A DNA stretch of 35,957 bases, from the NCBI RefSeq assembly GCF_023229695.1, contig NZ_JALNYS010000025.1, positions 1 through 35,957 on the forward strand, in the 5' to 3' direction. The stretch comes from Sulfuricurvum sp. Its GTDB lineage: Bacteria > Campylobacterota > Campylobacteria > Campylobacterales > Sulfurimonadaceae. Shown here one piece after another: positions 24,159-32,207 of this stretch. Made by a program: the position numbers and the translations under genes. A model generated the notes under the pieces. That model saw nothing but the letters and a program-made list of their open reading frames with translations, had not been told where the DNA came from and did not search any database. How positions within the stretch are numbered: the stretch's first letter is position 1; the number at the start of each line of letters is the position of its first letter.

Positions 24159-25655
24159 TCAGTAGGGCGGCAACGTTGTAATACGTGTGTCAACAATCGC
24201 ACGGCCGATCGTAAAATGGTAAAGAGATTGATAGCGTTGATCCCTTATCCCCAGTAAGGCATGAAACTCATCGTCCAAAAAGCATCCGATCCCTGTTGCA
24301 CTGAGATGTAACGAGGTTGCTTCAAGATAGAGCATTTGGCCGATCATGCCGCATTGATGATAGAGATTTTTGTAGCCGATTCCTCCGTGTATTTCGAGCG
24401 CTGATGAAAACGTGCAGAGCATCCCAAAACTAAACGCCCCCTCTTTGGCGATCTCTTGGTTGCATGAAACCATCTGAGCTGCACCACGAAAATCCCCTTC
24501 TCGTAGGAGGTAAAGCCCCTCGTCGCACTCTTTCCACGTAAAGGTCTCATCCAATGTCTGCTGTAGAGAGATCAGATCTTTTTTGTCACGAACATAGAGA
24601 TAGAGCCCTTTTCCCAGCCCCTCTACCCGATGAACGAAAAGAACAAAGTGGACATTGCTTGTATTCTCACACAGCAAGGAGGCGCTCAAGAGTGATCGAA
24701 ACTGTTCCTGTGTTATTGTGCTTCCGTCCATCATTTGTGCGCTGCGGCGTTTGAGAATGATCTCTCCAGAGCTTTTGGAAGGGGCGGGAAGGTAATTTCC
24801 CCTCTTTAGAGGGGGTATTTTGGGATAGATCCCCTTAGTCGCATCCGCTATTACCTCTAAAACAGGCCAAAGATGGTGAGCGGGGCTGAGTCGATTTGCA
24901 TCGTAGGAGATTTTAGGGGTATGAGGCAATGTGAGTGACGTTCCTGCTCCGATTCGAATCAGAAGATCGGGACTCTCTGTTTCATTTGGATCAAAACGTT
25001 CAACTTGATCAAGTCCGCACAATGAAGCAATCTTAGTCGAATCGACATTTAGCAATTCACATTTCCATCCGAGCATTGAGGCGGCAATGTTGATTGACTG
25101 ATAGGCGTGTCCCGCATCCAATTGGCAATAGCGCCAGCATCGCTCTCCGTATTTCCACGCTTCTCGCCAGACAACAGAGCTGAGGGCTATGAAAAATGTC
25201 CCCTCTTCTAAGGATGAATCGTAGGTATGGAGCAGTTCCAGCGCATGTTCTCGGGGAGCATAATGGGAGAGAGTGGCGTGATCACTTATCCCTTCAATAG
25301 AGGGTGCAATAACATAACACTCGGTTGGATGGAGATTCCCGCTGCTGGCATTGCAGCGCAACGCCCACGAGGAGCCTCCGTGACTTTTGATAGCGGCTAG
25401 TCCCAGTGAGTAGCGAAGGAGTTGCGAAAGTGACTCATAACACAACGGTGCGGTGGGCAAGGGATCTTTTTGAAAAAGAAGATGATACGGGGGTGTTGCC
25501 TCAGAGTGAGTGAGCGGGATGAGCGTTGCACCCTTGTAACGCCGAAAAGGATCGGGTTGGGTAGCCCAGTCCATGTACCCCAGACTGGCGGCATAACGCG
25601 CGCGACGGTGTTTGGTTCGGTCGTGATAGTCGAGGAGGGTGGCAATCGTTTTCAT
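24159..25655 (-). CDS. SagB-type (ThcOx family) nitroreductase-fold dehydrogenase
   Basis: A 498-aa double-domain flavin oxidoreductase. Each half has the nitroreductase pattern: LLRYSLGLAAIK then RCNASSGNLHPTECYV in the N-terminal half, and KRRSAQMMDG then LLSASLL in the C-terminal half. Members use FMN; SagB/ThcOx relatives oxidise azolines in thiazole/oxazole peptides, but many stand-alone bacterial copies have unknown substrates. No precursor peptide, YcaO or cyclodehydratase gene is adjacent, so azole synthesis is unproven here. It is 23 bp downstream of the AsmA-like gene on the same strand. Confidence 0.8.
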   Translation of the reverse strand: MKTIATLLDYHDRTKHRRARYAASLGYMDWATQPDPFRRYKGATLIPLTHSEATPPYHLLFQKDPLPTAPLCYESLSQLLRYSLGLAAIKSHGGSSWALRCNASSGNLHPTECYVIAPSIEGISDHATLSHYAPREHALELLHTYDSSLEEGTFFIALSSVVWREAWKYGERCWRYCQLDAGHAYQSINIAASMLGWKCELLNVDSTKIASLCGLDQVERFDPNETESPDLLIRIGAGTSLTLPHTPKISYDANRLSPAHHLWPVLEVIADATKGIYPKIPPLKRGNYLPAPSKSSGEIILKRRSAQMMDGSTITQEQFRSLLSASLLCENTSNVHFVLFVHRVEGLGKGLYLYVRDKKDLISLQQTLDETFTWKECDEGLYLLREGDFRGAAQMVSCNQEIAKEGAFSFGMLCTFSSALEIHGGIGYKNLYHQCGMIGQMLYLEATSLHLSATGIGCFLDDEFHALLGIRDQRYQSLYHFTIGRAIVDTRITTLPPY

Positions 25656-25678
25656 AGGGGGATTGTCGGTTAAAACGG

Positions 25679-26956
25679 TTAAATCTTCCCTTTACTCACC
25701 GATCCGGAGATGGAATTTAAAAGTTCCCGAAGCATTTGATCGTGGGTCGTGGTCGTATTGAGTTCCAGACGGCTCAGATCAGAGAGGAGCTCCCCCTGAT
25801 ATCGGACCCCTTTGGGATTCAAATCGGCGGTGAGGAGGGCATTCAAACGGATTGCGGGCTGGGTGAGGTTATACTCTTGTTTGAATATTTTCGGGATCGT
25901 GTGAGCATCACTCAGGCGGAGGGAAACTTTTCCCCCCTCGGAGGTGAGATCGGTGAGGGCGTCCAGTTTCCCTTCCAGCGGGGAGCGGTAGCAAAAGAAA
26001 CGAAACAGCGAACCGATGTCGGCGTGTTTCGTAGTGAGCTTCAGGCGGAAAGGTTCAAGATCCTCAAAGAAGAGGGTCGCTTCGGTTGCGCTTCGGGAGA
26101 GGGTTGTCCCCGCATGGAGGGTCAGGTGATGTTCATCCCCTTTTAAATGGCCGTTTAGATCAATCGCACCGTGAAGCGGGATCCCGATGATCTGCTCCGC
26201 CACCCCGGCTTCATCGAGGGAGAGATCGGCAGAGAGATCGACGTTAAAGTGCCGGATTCTCCCCTGCTCATCGGCCAAGAGTTTTTGGAGGCTGAAACTC
26301 TCGTTGGAGTCGTTTTCGGGAATTTCGGTCGCCTTAAACCGGTTCGTGCGGGTTTTGAGAGAGAGGGACCCGGTAATGTTGCGCTCATGGATCCCCTCTA
26401 GTCGAAGGGAGCCGTAAAGGGCCGAATCGTTGTCCGAGAGGTACTTCATCCGGTTCATCAGCGGGGTGATCGGAAAAGCGGTAAGGTCGAGCTCTATCCG
26501 GGCGAGGTGAAGATGGTGCAATGTCAGCCGGTAAGCGGTAGATCCGTGGGAGTAGCGGGCATCACCGGAAAGGGTAACGGTGGAGAGGCCGCCGTTTAGG
26601 GTACCGGAGGTCTCCCAGCTCATGGGGAGGGGATTGAGTCCTCCGAAACGGGAGAAAACGAGACGATAGCGGGCCTCTGTTTTTAGTTTCGCCGGCGAGA
26701 AGGAGCCATGAACGACAAACGTATTGGAGAGGGTGTCATGGCCGATCAGATCAAATCCGTTGTATCGCAAACGAAAGTCGCTCAGGATCAGGGGAGCGTC
26801 GCTCAGTGCATTGAGCCGTTTTTCTACCCACGGTTTGAAGAGCTGATTGCCCCACGGGGTGAAGAGAAGAGTGTAGAGGATCAGGAAAACCGAAGAGAGG
26901 GATATCGCAATTTTCCCCCCTTTGCTCCGGCAGAACTGTTTAAACAGGGTTACCAT
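25679..26956 (-). CDS. AsmA-like membrane-anchored protein
   Basis: A 425-aa protein. One N-terminal transmembrane helix (about residues 13-35) is followed by a mostly beta-strand periplasmic region with repeated amphipathic strands, for example LTLHHLHLARIELDL and LNGHLKGDEHHLTLHAG. This matches AsmA/TamB/DUF748-like proteins linked to phospholipid transport and outer-membrane homeostasis. ATG 26956 overlaps the stop of the DASS transporter as TAATG, so coupled translation is likely. An in-frame ATG at 26977 would add seven residues. The assignment rests on architecture, not on a specific motif. Confidence 0.6.
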   Translation of the reverse strand: MVTLFKQFCRSKGGKIAISLSSVFLILYTLLFTPWGNQLFKPWVEKRLNALSDAPLILSDFRLRYNGFDLIGHDTLSNTFVVHGSFSPAKLKTEARYRLVFSRFGGLNPLPMSWETSGTLNGGLSTVTLSGDARYSHGSTAYRLTLHHLHLARIELDLTAFPITPLMNRMKYLSDNDSALYGSLRLEGIHERNITGSLSLKTRTNRFKATEIPENDSNESFSLQKLLADEQGRIRHFNVDLSADLSLDEAGVAEQIIGIPLHGAIDLNGHLKGDEHHLTLHAGTTLSRSATEATLFFEDLEPFRLKLTTKHADIGSLFRFFCYRSPLEGKLDALTDLTSEGGKVSLRLSDAHTIPKIFKQEYNLTQPAIRLNALLTADLNPKGVRYQGELLSDLSRLELNTTTTHDQMLRELLNSISGSVSKGKI

Positions 26957-28359
26957 TAGGAGAGGGCGAGTATCCATGGGGTACCGATCGCTAAAAAGAT
27001 GATGAGATTGAGCAGTGTCACGCTTCCGCCGTAAAGATAGATTTCACGAGCGCTGATGTAGCCGGAACTGAGATAGATGGCGTTGCAGGATGAACCTTGC
27101 GGGGTGATCGTCGCGTTGAAATTGGTGGCGAAAAGGAGCATCATCGCCATCAGTTCACCCGGCACGCCGGCTGAGATCCCGATGCTGAGAAAAATACCGA
27201 AGAGGGCAAGCAGGTGGGCACTTTGGGAGACGAAGAGGTAGTGGATCAGGACATAAACGATTACCAGCAGAAGGTAGACCCATCCCCAGGATAAACCGGT
27301 CAAATAGGTGGTGAAATGGTTCGCGACCGCCCCCATAAATCCCATTTCGGCCAGCTGCGTACTCAGGGCGAAGAGGATGGCAAACCAGATCAGGGTGCTG
27401 AGCGCTTCCCCCTGCGTTTTAAAATCTTCGATACCGAATACCCGCGTCGCCATTAAAATCCCCAAACCGCCGAAGGCGACGGCGGTCTTGTCAATCGGGA
27501 AAATCCCCGAGAGGGACCACAAAAGGAGCATCCCTGTAAAAACGGCTCCGGTAATCCATTCGTTCCGGCTGACCCCCCCCATGATCTGCAACATTTCCAC
27601 CGCTTTTTGAGGGGCATCGGGGGTTTCTTTGAGTTCGGGGGGGTAAATCCGAAACAACATCCACGGTATCAGGAGAAATGCGATGAGGGTCGGCAGAAAA
27701 GCGTAGAGGAACCAAGAACCGAATGTGATATGGATTCCCATCGTTTCGGAAATTTTAGCCCCGATCGGATTGACCGCCATGGCGGTGAGCCAAAGTCCCG
27801 AGGAGATGGTGAGCCCCGACATCGAGGTCATCATCAAATAACTTCCCGCCTTTTTATGGGTACCGTCCCCCGTTTTCGAACCGCAATCGTGCGCGAGGCC
27901 ATAGACGATCGGATAGAGGACGCCGGAGCGGGCTGTATTGCTTGGAAATGCGGGGGCGATCAGGATATCGGTGGCGATCAGGCTGTATCCCAGCCCCAGA
28001 GTAGAGTGGCCGAAACGGCGGATAATGTGCAAAGAGATCCGTTTGCCGAGTCCCGATTTATGGACGGCATGCGAGACGAGAAAAGCGGCGACGATCAGGA
28101 GGATAAAACTCTCAGAAAACCCGGCATAGGCTTTGGCGGGTTCAATGACACCGGATAAGACGCTGAGCGACAACGAAATGAGCGATGCGGTGATAATGGG
28201 GAGGAGATTCCCGAGTATCGAGAGAATAGCCGCAAGAAAAATGGTGAAAAGATGCCATGCTTCGACACTGATGTTAAGGGGCGGAGGAATCATCCATACG
28301 AACGAAGAAAAAAGAAGCAGTGCAAACAGAGGGTACAGTCGCTTGAATCCGATAGACAT
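26956..28359 (-). CDS. DASS (SLC13) family anion:sodium symporter
   Basis: A 467-aa membrane protein with about eleven hydrophobic helices. The two pseudo-symmetric signature loops are visible: PSNTARSGVLYPI in the first half and TPQGSSCNAIYLSSGYIS in the second, which bind Na+ and substrate in this family. Substrates are C4-dicarboxylates, citrate or sulfate; none can be assigned here. The gene lies upstream of, and overlaps, the AsmA-like gene. A putative -10-like TATAGCA stretch precedes it at about 28380. Confidence 0.88.
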   Translation of the reverse strand: MSIGFKRLYPLFALLLFSSFVWMIPPPLNISVEAWHLFTIFLAAILSILGNLLPIITASLISLSLSVLSGVIEPAKAYAGFSESFILLIVAAFLVSHAVHKSGLGKRISLHIIRRFGHSTLGLGYSLIATDILIAPAFPSNTARSGVLYPIVYGLAHDCGSKTGDGTHKKAGSYLMMTSMSGLTISSGLWLTAMAVNPIGAKISETMGIHITFGSWFLYAFLPTLIAFLLIPWMLFRIYPPELKETPDAPQKAVEMLQIMGGVSRNEWITGAVFTGMLLLWSLSGIFPIDKTAVAFGGLGILMATRVFGIEDFKTQGEALSTLIWFAILFALSTQLAEMGFMGAVANHFTTYLTGLSWGWVYLLLVIVYVLIHYLFVSQSAHLLALFGIFLSIGISAGVPGELMAMMLLFATNFNATITPQGSSCNAIYLSSGYISAREIYLYGGSVTLLNLIIFLAIGTPWILALS

Positions 28360-28407
28360 CCGACCCCTTTTTTTAGGGTATTATAGCATTTATGGGGGTG
28401 AAATACA

Positions 28408-28428
28408 CTTGATACTATATGACTCAAC
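28408..28428. promoter_or_regulatory. HAIR-like (HspR) operator, distal
   Basis: CTTGATA, seven bases, ACTCAAC. The HspR consensus is CTTGAGT-N7-ACTCAAG, so the half-sites match at 5 and 6 of 7 positions with exact spacing. It lies 49 bp upstream of the similar proximal site. Confidence 0.45.
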
Positions 28429-28456
28429 TATTCTTCCTAAAAACAATCATATTCCT

Positions 28457-28477
28457 CTTGACAACAGTTGACTCAAT
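28457..28477. promoter_or_regulatory. HAIR-like (HspR) operator, proximal, overlapping the -35
   Basis: CTTGACA, seven bases, ACTCAAT, matching the HspR operator at 5 and 6 of 7 positions with exact spacing. It covers the putative -35 TTGACA (28458-28463) of the grpE promoter, a position that would repress transcription. Confidence 0.5.
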
Positions 28478-28487
28478 GTATTATAAT
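28458..28487 (+). promoter_or_regulatory. Sigma-70 promoter of grpE-dnaK
   Basis: TTGACA (28458-28463) and TATAAT (28482-28487) are 18 bp apart and lie 36 bp before the grpE ATG. It is the only promoter in the window with a consensus -35. Confidence 0.7.
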
Positions 28488-28522
28488 AACACCGGATTTC
28501 AAAAAAGGAGTCGTATAAACTT

Positions 28523-29062
28523 ATGTCTAACGAAGTAAATGAAGAAGTAATCAACGAGGAACAACCTGCCCTGCAAGAGGGTGAGGAAGCAGTCGCTGAG
28601 AGCATGAATGAATTAGAAACTATCCAAGCCGAATTGGCATCGTTTAAAGATAAGTACGCCCGCGTACATGCCGATTTCGACAATATCAAAAAACGGTTAG
28701 AGCGTGAGAAATATCAAGCGCTTGAGTACGCAAACGAAAAATTTGCGAAAGATTTGATCCCCGTGGTCGATTCACTCTCTATGGCGATCGGTGCAACGGC
28801 TATCGAAGCCGATGCAACAGTATTGCTTGAGAAACTCAAAGAGGGCGTTGAACTCACGATGAAACAACTCTTAAGCGTTCTCGAAAAACACGGGGTGACT
28901 CCGGTGGATGAATCCGAACCGTTTGACCCGAATATCCATAATGCGGTTCAGCGTGTGGAGAGTCCCGACCATCAAAGCGGTGATATCGTCAACACGTTTC
29001 AAAAAGGGTTTCGATACAAAGAGCGAACCCTTAGAGATGCGATGGTAGTAATAGCCAATTAA
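28523..29062 (+). CDS. grpE: Nucleotide exchange factor GrpE
   Basis: A 179-aa DnaK cochaperone that promotes ADP release. An acidic, disordered N-terminus (EEVINEEQPALQEGEE) leads into the long dimerising coiled coil (about residues 30-90, with DFDNIKKRLEREK) and the C-terminal beta domain ending VVIAN. AAAGGAG precedes the ATG by 12 bp. No hrcA gene lies upstream, unlike in many relatives. It forms a heat-shock unit with dnaK. Confidence 0.96.
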   Translation: MSNEVNEEVINEEQPALQEGEEAVAESMNELETIQAELASFKDKYARVHADFDNIKKRLEREKYQALEYANEKFAKDLIPVVDSLSMAIGATAIEADATVLLEKLKEGVELTMKQLLSVLEKHGVTPVDESEPFDPNIHNAVQRVESPDHQSGDIVNTFQKGFRYKERTLRDAMVVIAN

Positions 29063-29114
29063 GTAGAAAATACAATATGCCGCATTTGGGCTTACTGCCG
29101 AAGTAAACCAAGTG

Positions 29115-29151
29115 TTAACGTAGCCATAGGGGCTTTGCTCCTATGGCGTTA
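29115..29151 (+). promoter_or_regulatory. Long hairpin between grpE and dnaK
   Basis: TAACG and GCCATAGGGGC pair with GCTCCTATGGC and GTTA around a TTT loop, with a 2-base bulge, followed by a short A-rich run. It lies 25 bp before the dnaK ATG and could be a processing or attenuation site that sets grpE to dnaK stoichiometry. Confidence 0.5.
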
Positions 29152-29175
29152 AAAAATAAATAATAAGGAAACAAA

Positions 29176-31053
29176 ATGTCAAAAGTTATTGGTATCGATT
29201 TAGGAACAACAAACTCATGTGTTGCGGTCTATGAAGGGGGCGAAGCAAAAATTATCCCGAATAAAGAGGGGAAAAACACGACTCCTTCCGTAGTTGCATT
29301 TACGGACAAAGGGGAGATCCTTGTCGGTGATCCTGCAAAACGTCAGGCGATCACAAACCCGGATAAAACGATTTACTCGGTCAAACGTATCATGGGTCTC
29401 ATGATGAACGAGGAAAAAGCGAAAGAGGCGCACGACAAAGTCACCTATAAAATCGTCGATAAAAACGGTATGGCTGCGGTTGACGTAGCGGGTAAAGTGT
29501 ATACCCCTCAAGAGATTTCGGCAAAAATCCTCTCTAAACTCAAAGCAGATGCAGAGAGCTATCTCGGCCAAGCGGTAAGCGATGCGGTTATTACGGTTCC
29601 TGCGTACTTCAATGATGCACAGCGTAAAGCGACCAAAGAGGCGGGAACGATCGCGGGTCTTAACGTTCTTCGTATCATCAATGAGCCGACGGCATCTGCA
29701 TTGGCATACGGATTGGATTCAAAAGGGGATGAAAAAGTTCTCGTTTATGACCTAGGGGGCGGAACGTTCGACGTTACGGTCCTTGAAATCTCTGAGGGGA
29801 CTTTCGAGGTTCTTTCAACAGACGGGAATGCATTCCTCGGTGGAGACGACTTCGATAATAAAATCGTCGATTTCCTCGCAACCGAGTTCAAATCTGACCA
29901 CGGAATCGACCTAAAAGCGGACAAAATGGCCCTTCAACGTCTCAAAGATGCGGCTGAAAATGCGAAAAAAGAGCTCTCATCCGCAGAAGAGACAGAGATC
30001 AATCTTCCGTTTATCACCGCAGACGCATCGGGTCCAAAACACTTAGTTGTGAAATTGACTCGTGCAAAATTTGAAGGGATGATCGATACTCTCGTAAAAG
30101 AGACGATCAGCCATATCAAAACTGCAATGAAAGATGCAGGGATGAGCAACAATGAGATCAACGAAGTTATCATGGTCGGCGGATCAACGCGTCTTCCGAT
30201 CGCACAAAAAATGGTATCCGATGAATTCGGCGGTAAAACGCTGAACAAAGGGGTGAATCCGGATGAGGTCGTAGCGGCCGGTGCGGCGATTCAGGGCGGC
30301 GTACTTCGCGGAGATGTTAAAGACGTACTTCTTCTTGACGTTACCCCGTTGTCTCTCGGGATCGAAACGCTTGGCGGTATCGCGACGAAAATCATCGAAA
30401 AAGGGACCACTATCCCGGTTAAAAAATCGCAAGTGTTCTCGACTGCGGAAGACAACCAACCGGCCGTCAGCATCAGCGTTGTCCAGGGTGAGCGTGAATT
30501 CGCCCGCGATAACAAATCTCTCGGATTGTTTGAACTTAACGGTATCCCGGCAGCACCTCGCGGTGTACCTCAAATCGAGGTCACTTTCGATATTGATGCC
30601 AACGGTATCTTGACCGTTAGCTCGACCGATAAAGGGACCGGCAAATCGCAGTCTATCACGATTTCGGGAAGTTCAGGATTGAGCGAAGAAGAGATCAACA
30701 AAATGGTCCAGGACGCGGAGAACCACAAAGCCGAAGATGCAAAACGCAAAGAGATCGTAGACCTTCGCAACCAGGCGGACGCCCTTGCAAGCCAAACCGA
30801 AAAATCGCTTAAAGAGATGGAAGGCAAAATCGACGCATCCGAAAAAGCGGCGATCGAATCGGCTCTTGAAGAGCTTAAAGCGGTACTAAAAAATACCGAT
30901 TCGACCAAAGAAGAGATCGAAAGCGCGACCAAAAAATTGGCAGATGCAAGCCACAAAATGGCAGAGCAAATGTACAAACAAAACGAAGGGGGCGAAGCCG
31001 CTTCATCAAACGCGAAAAAAGATGACGACGTCATCGACGCTGAAATCGAGTAA
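29176..31053 (+). CDS. dnaK: Chaperone protein DnaK (Hsp70)
   Basis: A 625-aa ATP-dependent chaperone. The nucleotide-binding domain begins IGIDLGTTNSCVA and contains YDLGGGTFDVTVLE and VGGSTRLP. The substrate-binding domain and the helical lid follow, and the C-terminus carries the DDDVIDAEIE tail characteristic of bacterial DnaK. AATAAGGAAAC precedes the ATG. Expected partners are GrpE (adjacent) and DnaJ (not in the window). Confidence 0.98.
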   Translation: MSKVIGIDLGTTNSCVAVYEGGEAKIIPNKEGKNTTPSVVAFTDKGEILVGDPAKRQAITNPDKTIYSVKRIMGLMMNEEKAKEAHDKVTYKIVDKNGMAAVDVAGKVYTPQEISAKILSKLKADAESYLGQAVSDAVITVPAYFNDAQRKATKEAGTIAGLNVLRIINEPTASALAYGLDSKGDEKVLVYDLGGGTFDVTVLEISEGTFEVLSTDGNAFLGGDDFDNKIVDFLATEFKSDHGIDLKADKMALQRLKDAAENAKKELSSAEETEINLPFITADASGPKHLVVKLTRAKFEGMIDTLVKETISHIKTAMKDAGMSNNEINEVIMVGGSTRLPIAQKMVSDEFGGKTLNKGVNPDEVVAAGAAIQGGVLRGDVKDVLLLDVTPLSLGIETLGGIATKIIEKGTTIPVKKSQVFSTAEDNQPAVSISVVQGEREFARDNKSLGLFELNGIPAAPRGVPQIEVTFDIDANGILTVSSTDKGTGKSQSITISGSSGLSEEEINKMVQDAENHKAEDAKRKEIVDLRNQADALASQTEKSLKEMEGKIDASEKAAIESALEELKAVLKNTDSTKEEIESATKKLADASHKMAEQMYKQNEGGEAASSNAKKDDDVIDAEIE

Positions 31054-31311
31054 GTCCATTTTTATACGCCACGGGAGTAAAACCCCCGTTGGCTACGTTA
31101 ACACTGGGTTCTCTTCGGCAGAGTGCCCACACACCCTTGCGTGCGTTCTCCGTTCACCCTGAGCCAGTCGAAGGGCGTTTTCTCCGTCATTCCCGCGAAA
31201 GCGGGAATCCAGCTTTTTCACTGATACTCTGTTACTTCAATATAATCTATACTTTTACTTTCACTATTTTTTAATTTATCCAGTTGTATAAATAGATACC
31301 AAGGATAAAAA
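31054..31311. repeat. Repeat-rich spacer after dnaK
   Basis: No gene is seen in this 258-bp spacer. It holds an ACGGG/CCCGT hairpin near 31071-31089 that may terminate dnaK; a CCCTGAGCCAGTCGAAGGGC repeat at about 31158-31177; and a perfect hairpin ATTCCCGC-GAAA-GCGGGAAT at 31189-31208. The last two belong to widespread bacterial REP-like intergenic repeats. Confidence 0.75.
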
Positions 31312-31524
31312 ATGAATATTTCAGATGCCCAATATAAACAACAAGATTGCAATAGTAATCATCTTACACTTGATCAAGCCGAGAAAGAAAAAAAGTTACA
31401 AGCACTGTTTGCACTAGGTTCTTATCCATTGGGGGGTCAATTATATAAGGAGATTAAGCACGCTCGTAGTGTTTTGGGTAAAGTTCCAAACCGTAAACCG
31501 TTATATAAAGAAGATGAACTTTAA
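31312..31524 (+). CDS. Small hypothetical protein, 70 aa
   Basis: A short charged protein, MNISDAQYKQQDCNSNH and onward, with a central helix-forming stretch (TLDQAEKEKKLQALFAL) and a C-terminus NRKPLYKEDEL. AAGGA precedes the ATG at a good distance. I do not recognise the family. It is framed by REP-like repeats and lies next to toxin-antitoxin remnants, so it may be accessory. It has no membrane segment. Confidence 0.5.
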   Translation: MNISDAQYKQQDCNSNHLTLDQAEKEKKLQALFALGSYPLGGQLYKEIKHARSVLGKVPNRKPLYKEDEL

Positions 31525-31535
31525 TCTCTCCCGTC

Positions 31536-31558
31536 CGCCCTGAGCTAGTCGAAGGGCA
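31536..31558. repeat. GTCGAAGGGC-type intergenic repeat, second copy
   Basis: CGCCCTGAGCTAGTCGAAGGG resembles the copy at about 31158-31177 and forms a short CCCT/AGGG-ended hairpin. Confidence 0.65.
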
Positions 31559-31591
31559 TTTTCACTTAACTCATTTCCTTTTTCTTCACGT

Positions 31592-31597
31592 TATAAT
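31592..31597 (+). promoter_or_regulatory. -10 box very close to the vsr-higB fusion start
   Basis: TATAAT ends only 6 bp before the ATG at 31604, and there is no Shine-Dalgarno sequence. If used, it would give a leaderless or nearly leaderless mRNA. Confidence 0.45.
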
Positions 31598-31603
31598 GCT
31601 GTC

Positions 31604-31897
31604 ATGGCAGACAAAAATTCTCGTTCCTACAATATGTCACGCATCAAATCAAAAAATACAACCATCGAGCTTTTATTACGTCGTGAGTTATGGAAAAGTG
31701 CATTTCGAAAACTCGATCAGATTGATTCGGTCATCATGTTGGACGAATTAAAAGTTCCCCCCGGAAATCGTCTTGAAAAACTGCGTGGAAATAGAGACGA
31801 TCAAATGAGTATCCGTATCAACGATCAATATCGCATCTGTTTTAGATGGAGTGAATCAGGTGCGGTAAATGTAGAAATAACCGATTACCACTCATAA
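31604..31897 (+). pseudogene. Chimeric ORF: Vsr N-terminus fused to HigB toxin C-terminus
   Basis: A 97-aa open frame made of two unrelated parts. Residues 1 to about 34 (ending LLLRRELWKSAFR, containing NMSRIKSKNT) match the start of Vsr, the very-short-patch repair endonuclease. From about residue 35 on (KLDQIDSVIMLDELKVPPG, RGNRDDQMSIRINDQYRI, EITDYHS) it is the C-terminal two thirds of a HigB/RelE-type mRNA interferase. Both the Vsr catalytic part and the first roughly 35 residues of HigB are missing. The frame is intact and higA follows after 10 bp. It looks like the scar of a deletion joining vsr to higB; toxin activity is doubtful. Confidence 0.7.
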
Positions 31898-31907
31898 GGA
31901 GTAAGCG

Positions 31908-32207
31908 ATGAACATTCCAACTCACAGACCTCCCACCCATCCGGGTGAAATGCTACTCACTGAATTTTTAGAACCGATGGGGATATCTCAGCGGACATTA
32001 GCTGATGCGATCCATGTCCCTTATCAGCGTGTCAATGAGATCATCAATCAAAAACGGGGGATTACCCCTGCAACGGCATTGCGTTTGGCAAAATATTTCG
32101 GGATGTCGGCGGATTTTTGGCTCAATCTCCAAATCCGATGGGATTTATATCGATCCATGCAGTCTGAAGCCAAAGAGATTGCGATGATTCAGCCTTTGGC
32201 ATCGTAA
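31908..32207 (+). CDS. higA: HigA-family antitoxin (XRE-type HTH)
   Basis: A 99-aa DNA-binding antitoxin. The start RPPTHPGEMLLTEFLEPMGIS and the helix-turn-helix region ISQRTLADAIHVPYQRVNEIIN are typical of HigA proteins, followed by RGITPATALRLAKYFGMSADFWLNLQ. In an intact pair HigA neutralises HigB and represses the operon. Here the upstream higB is fused to a vsr fragment, so HigA may be an orphan repressor. AAGGAG precedes the ATG. Confidence 0.88.
   Translation: MNIPTHRPPTHPGEMLLTEFLEPMGISQRTLADAIHVPYQRVNEIINQKRGITPATALRLAKYFGMSADFWLNLQIRWDLYRSMQSEAKEIAMIQPLAS

Noticed and set aside
24159..28359. A thiazole/oxazole peptide gene cluster around the SagB-like gene
   Set aside because: No YcaO, cyclodehydratase, precursor peptide or dedicated exporter is visible; the neighbours are an AsmA-like protein and a DASS transporter.
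28360..28522. CIRCE element (HrcA operator) upstream of grpE
   Set aside because: No TTAGCACTC-N9-GAGTGCTAA-like inverted repeat is present; the HAIR-like layout fits better.
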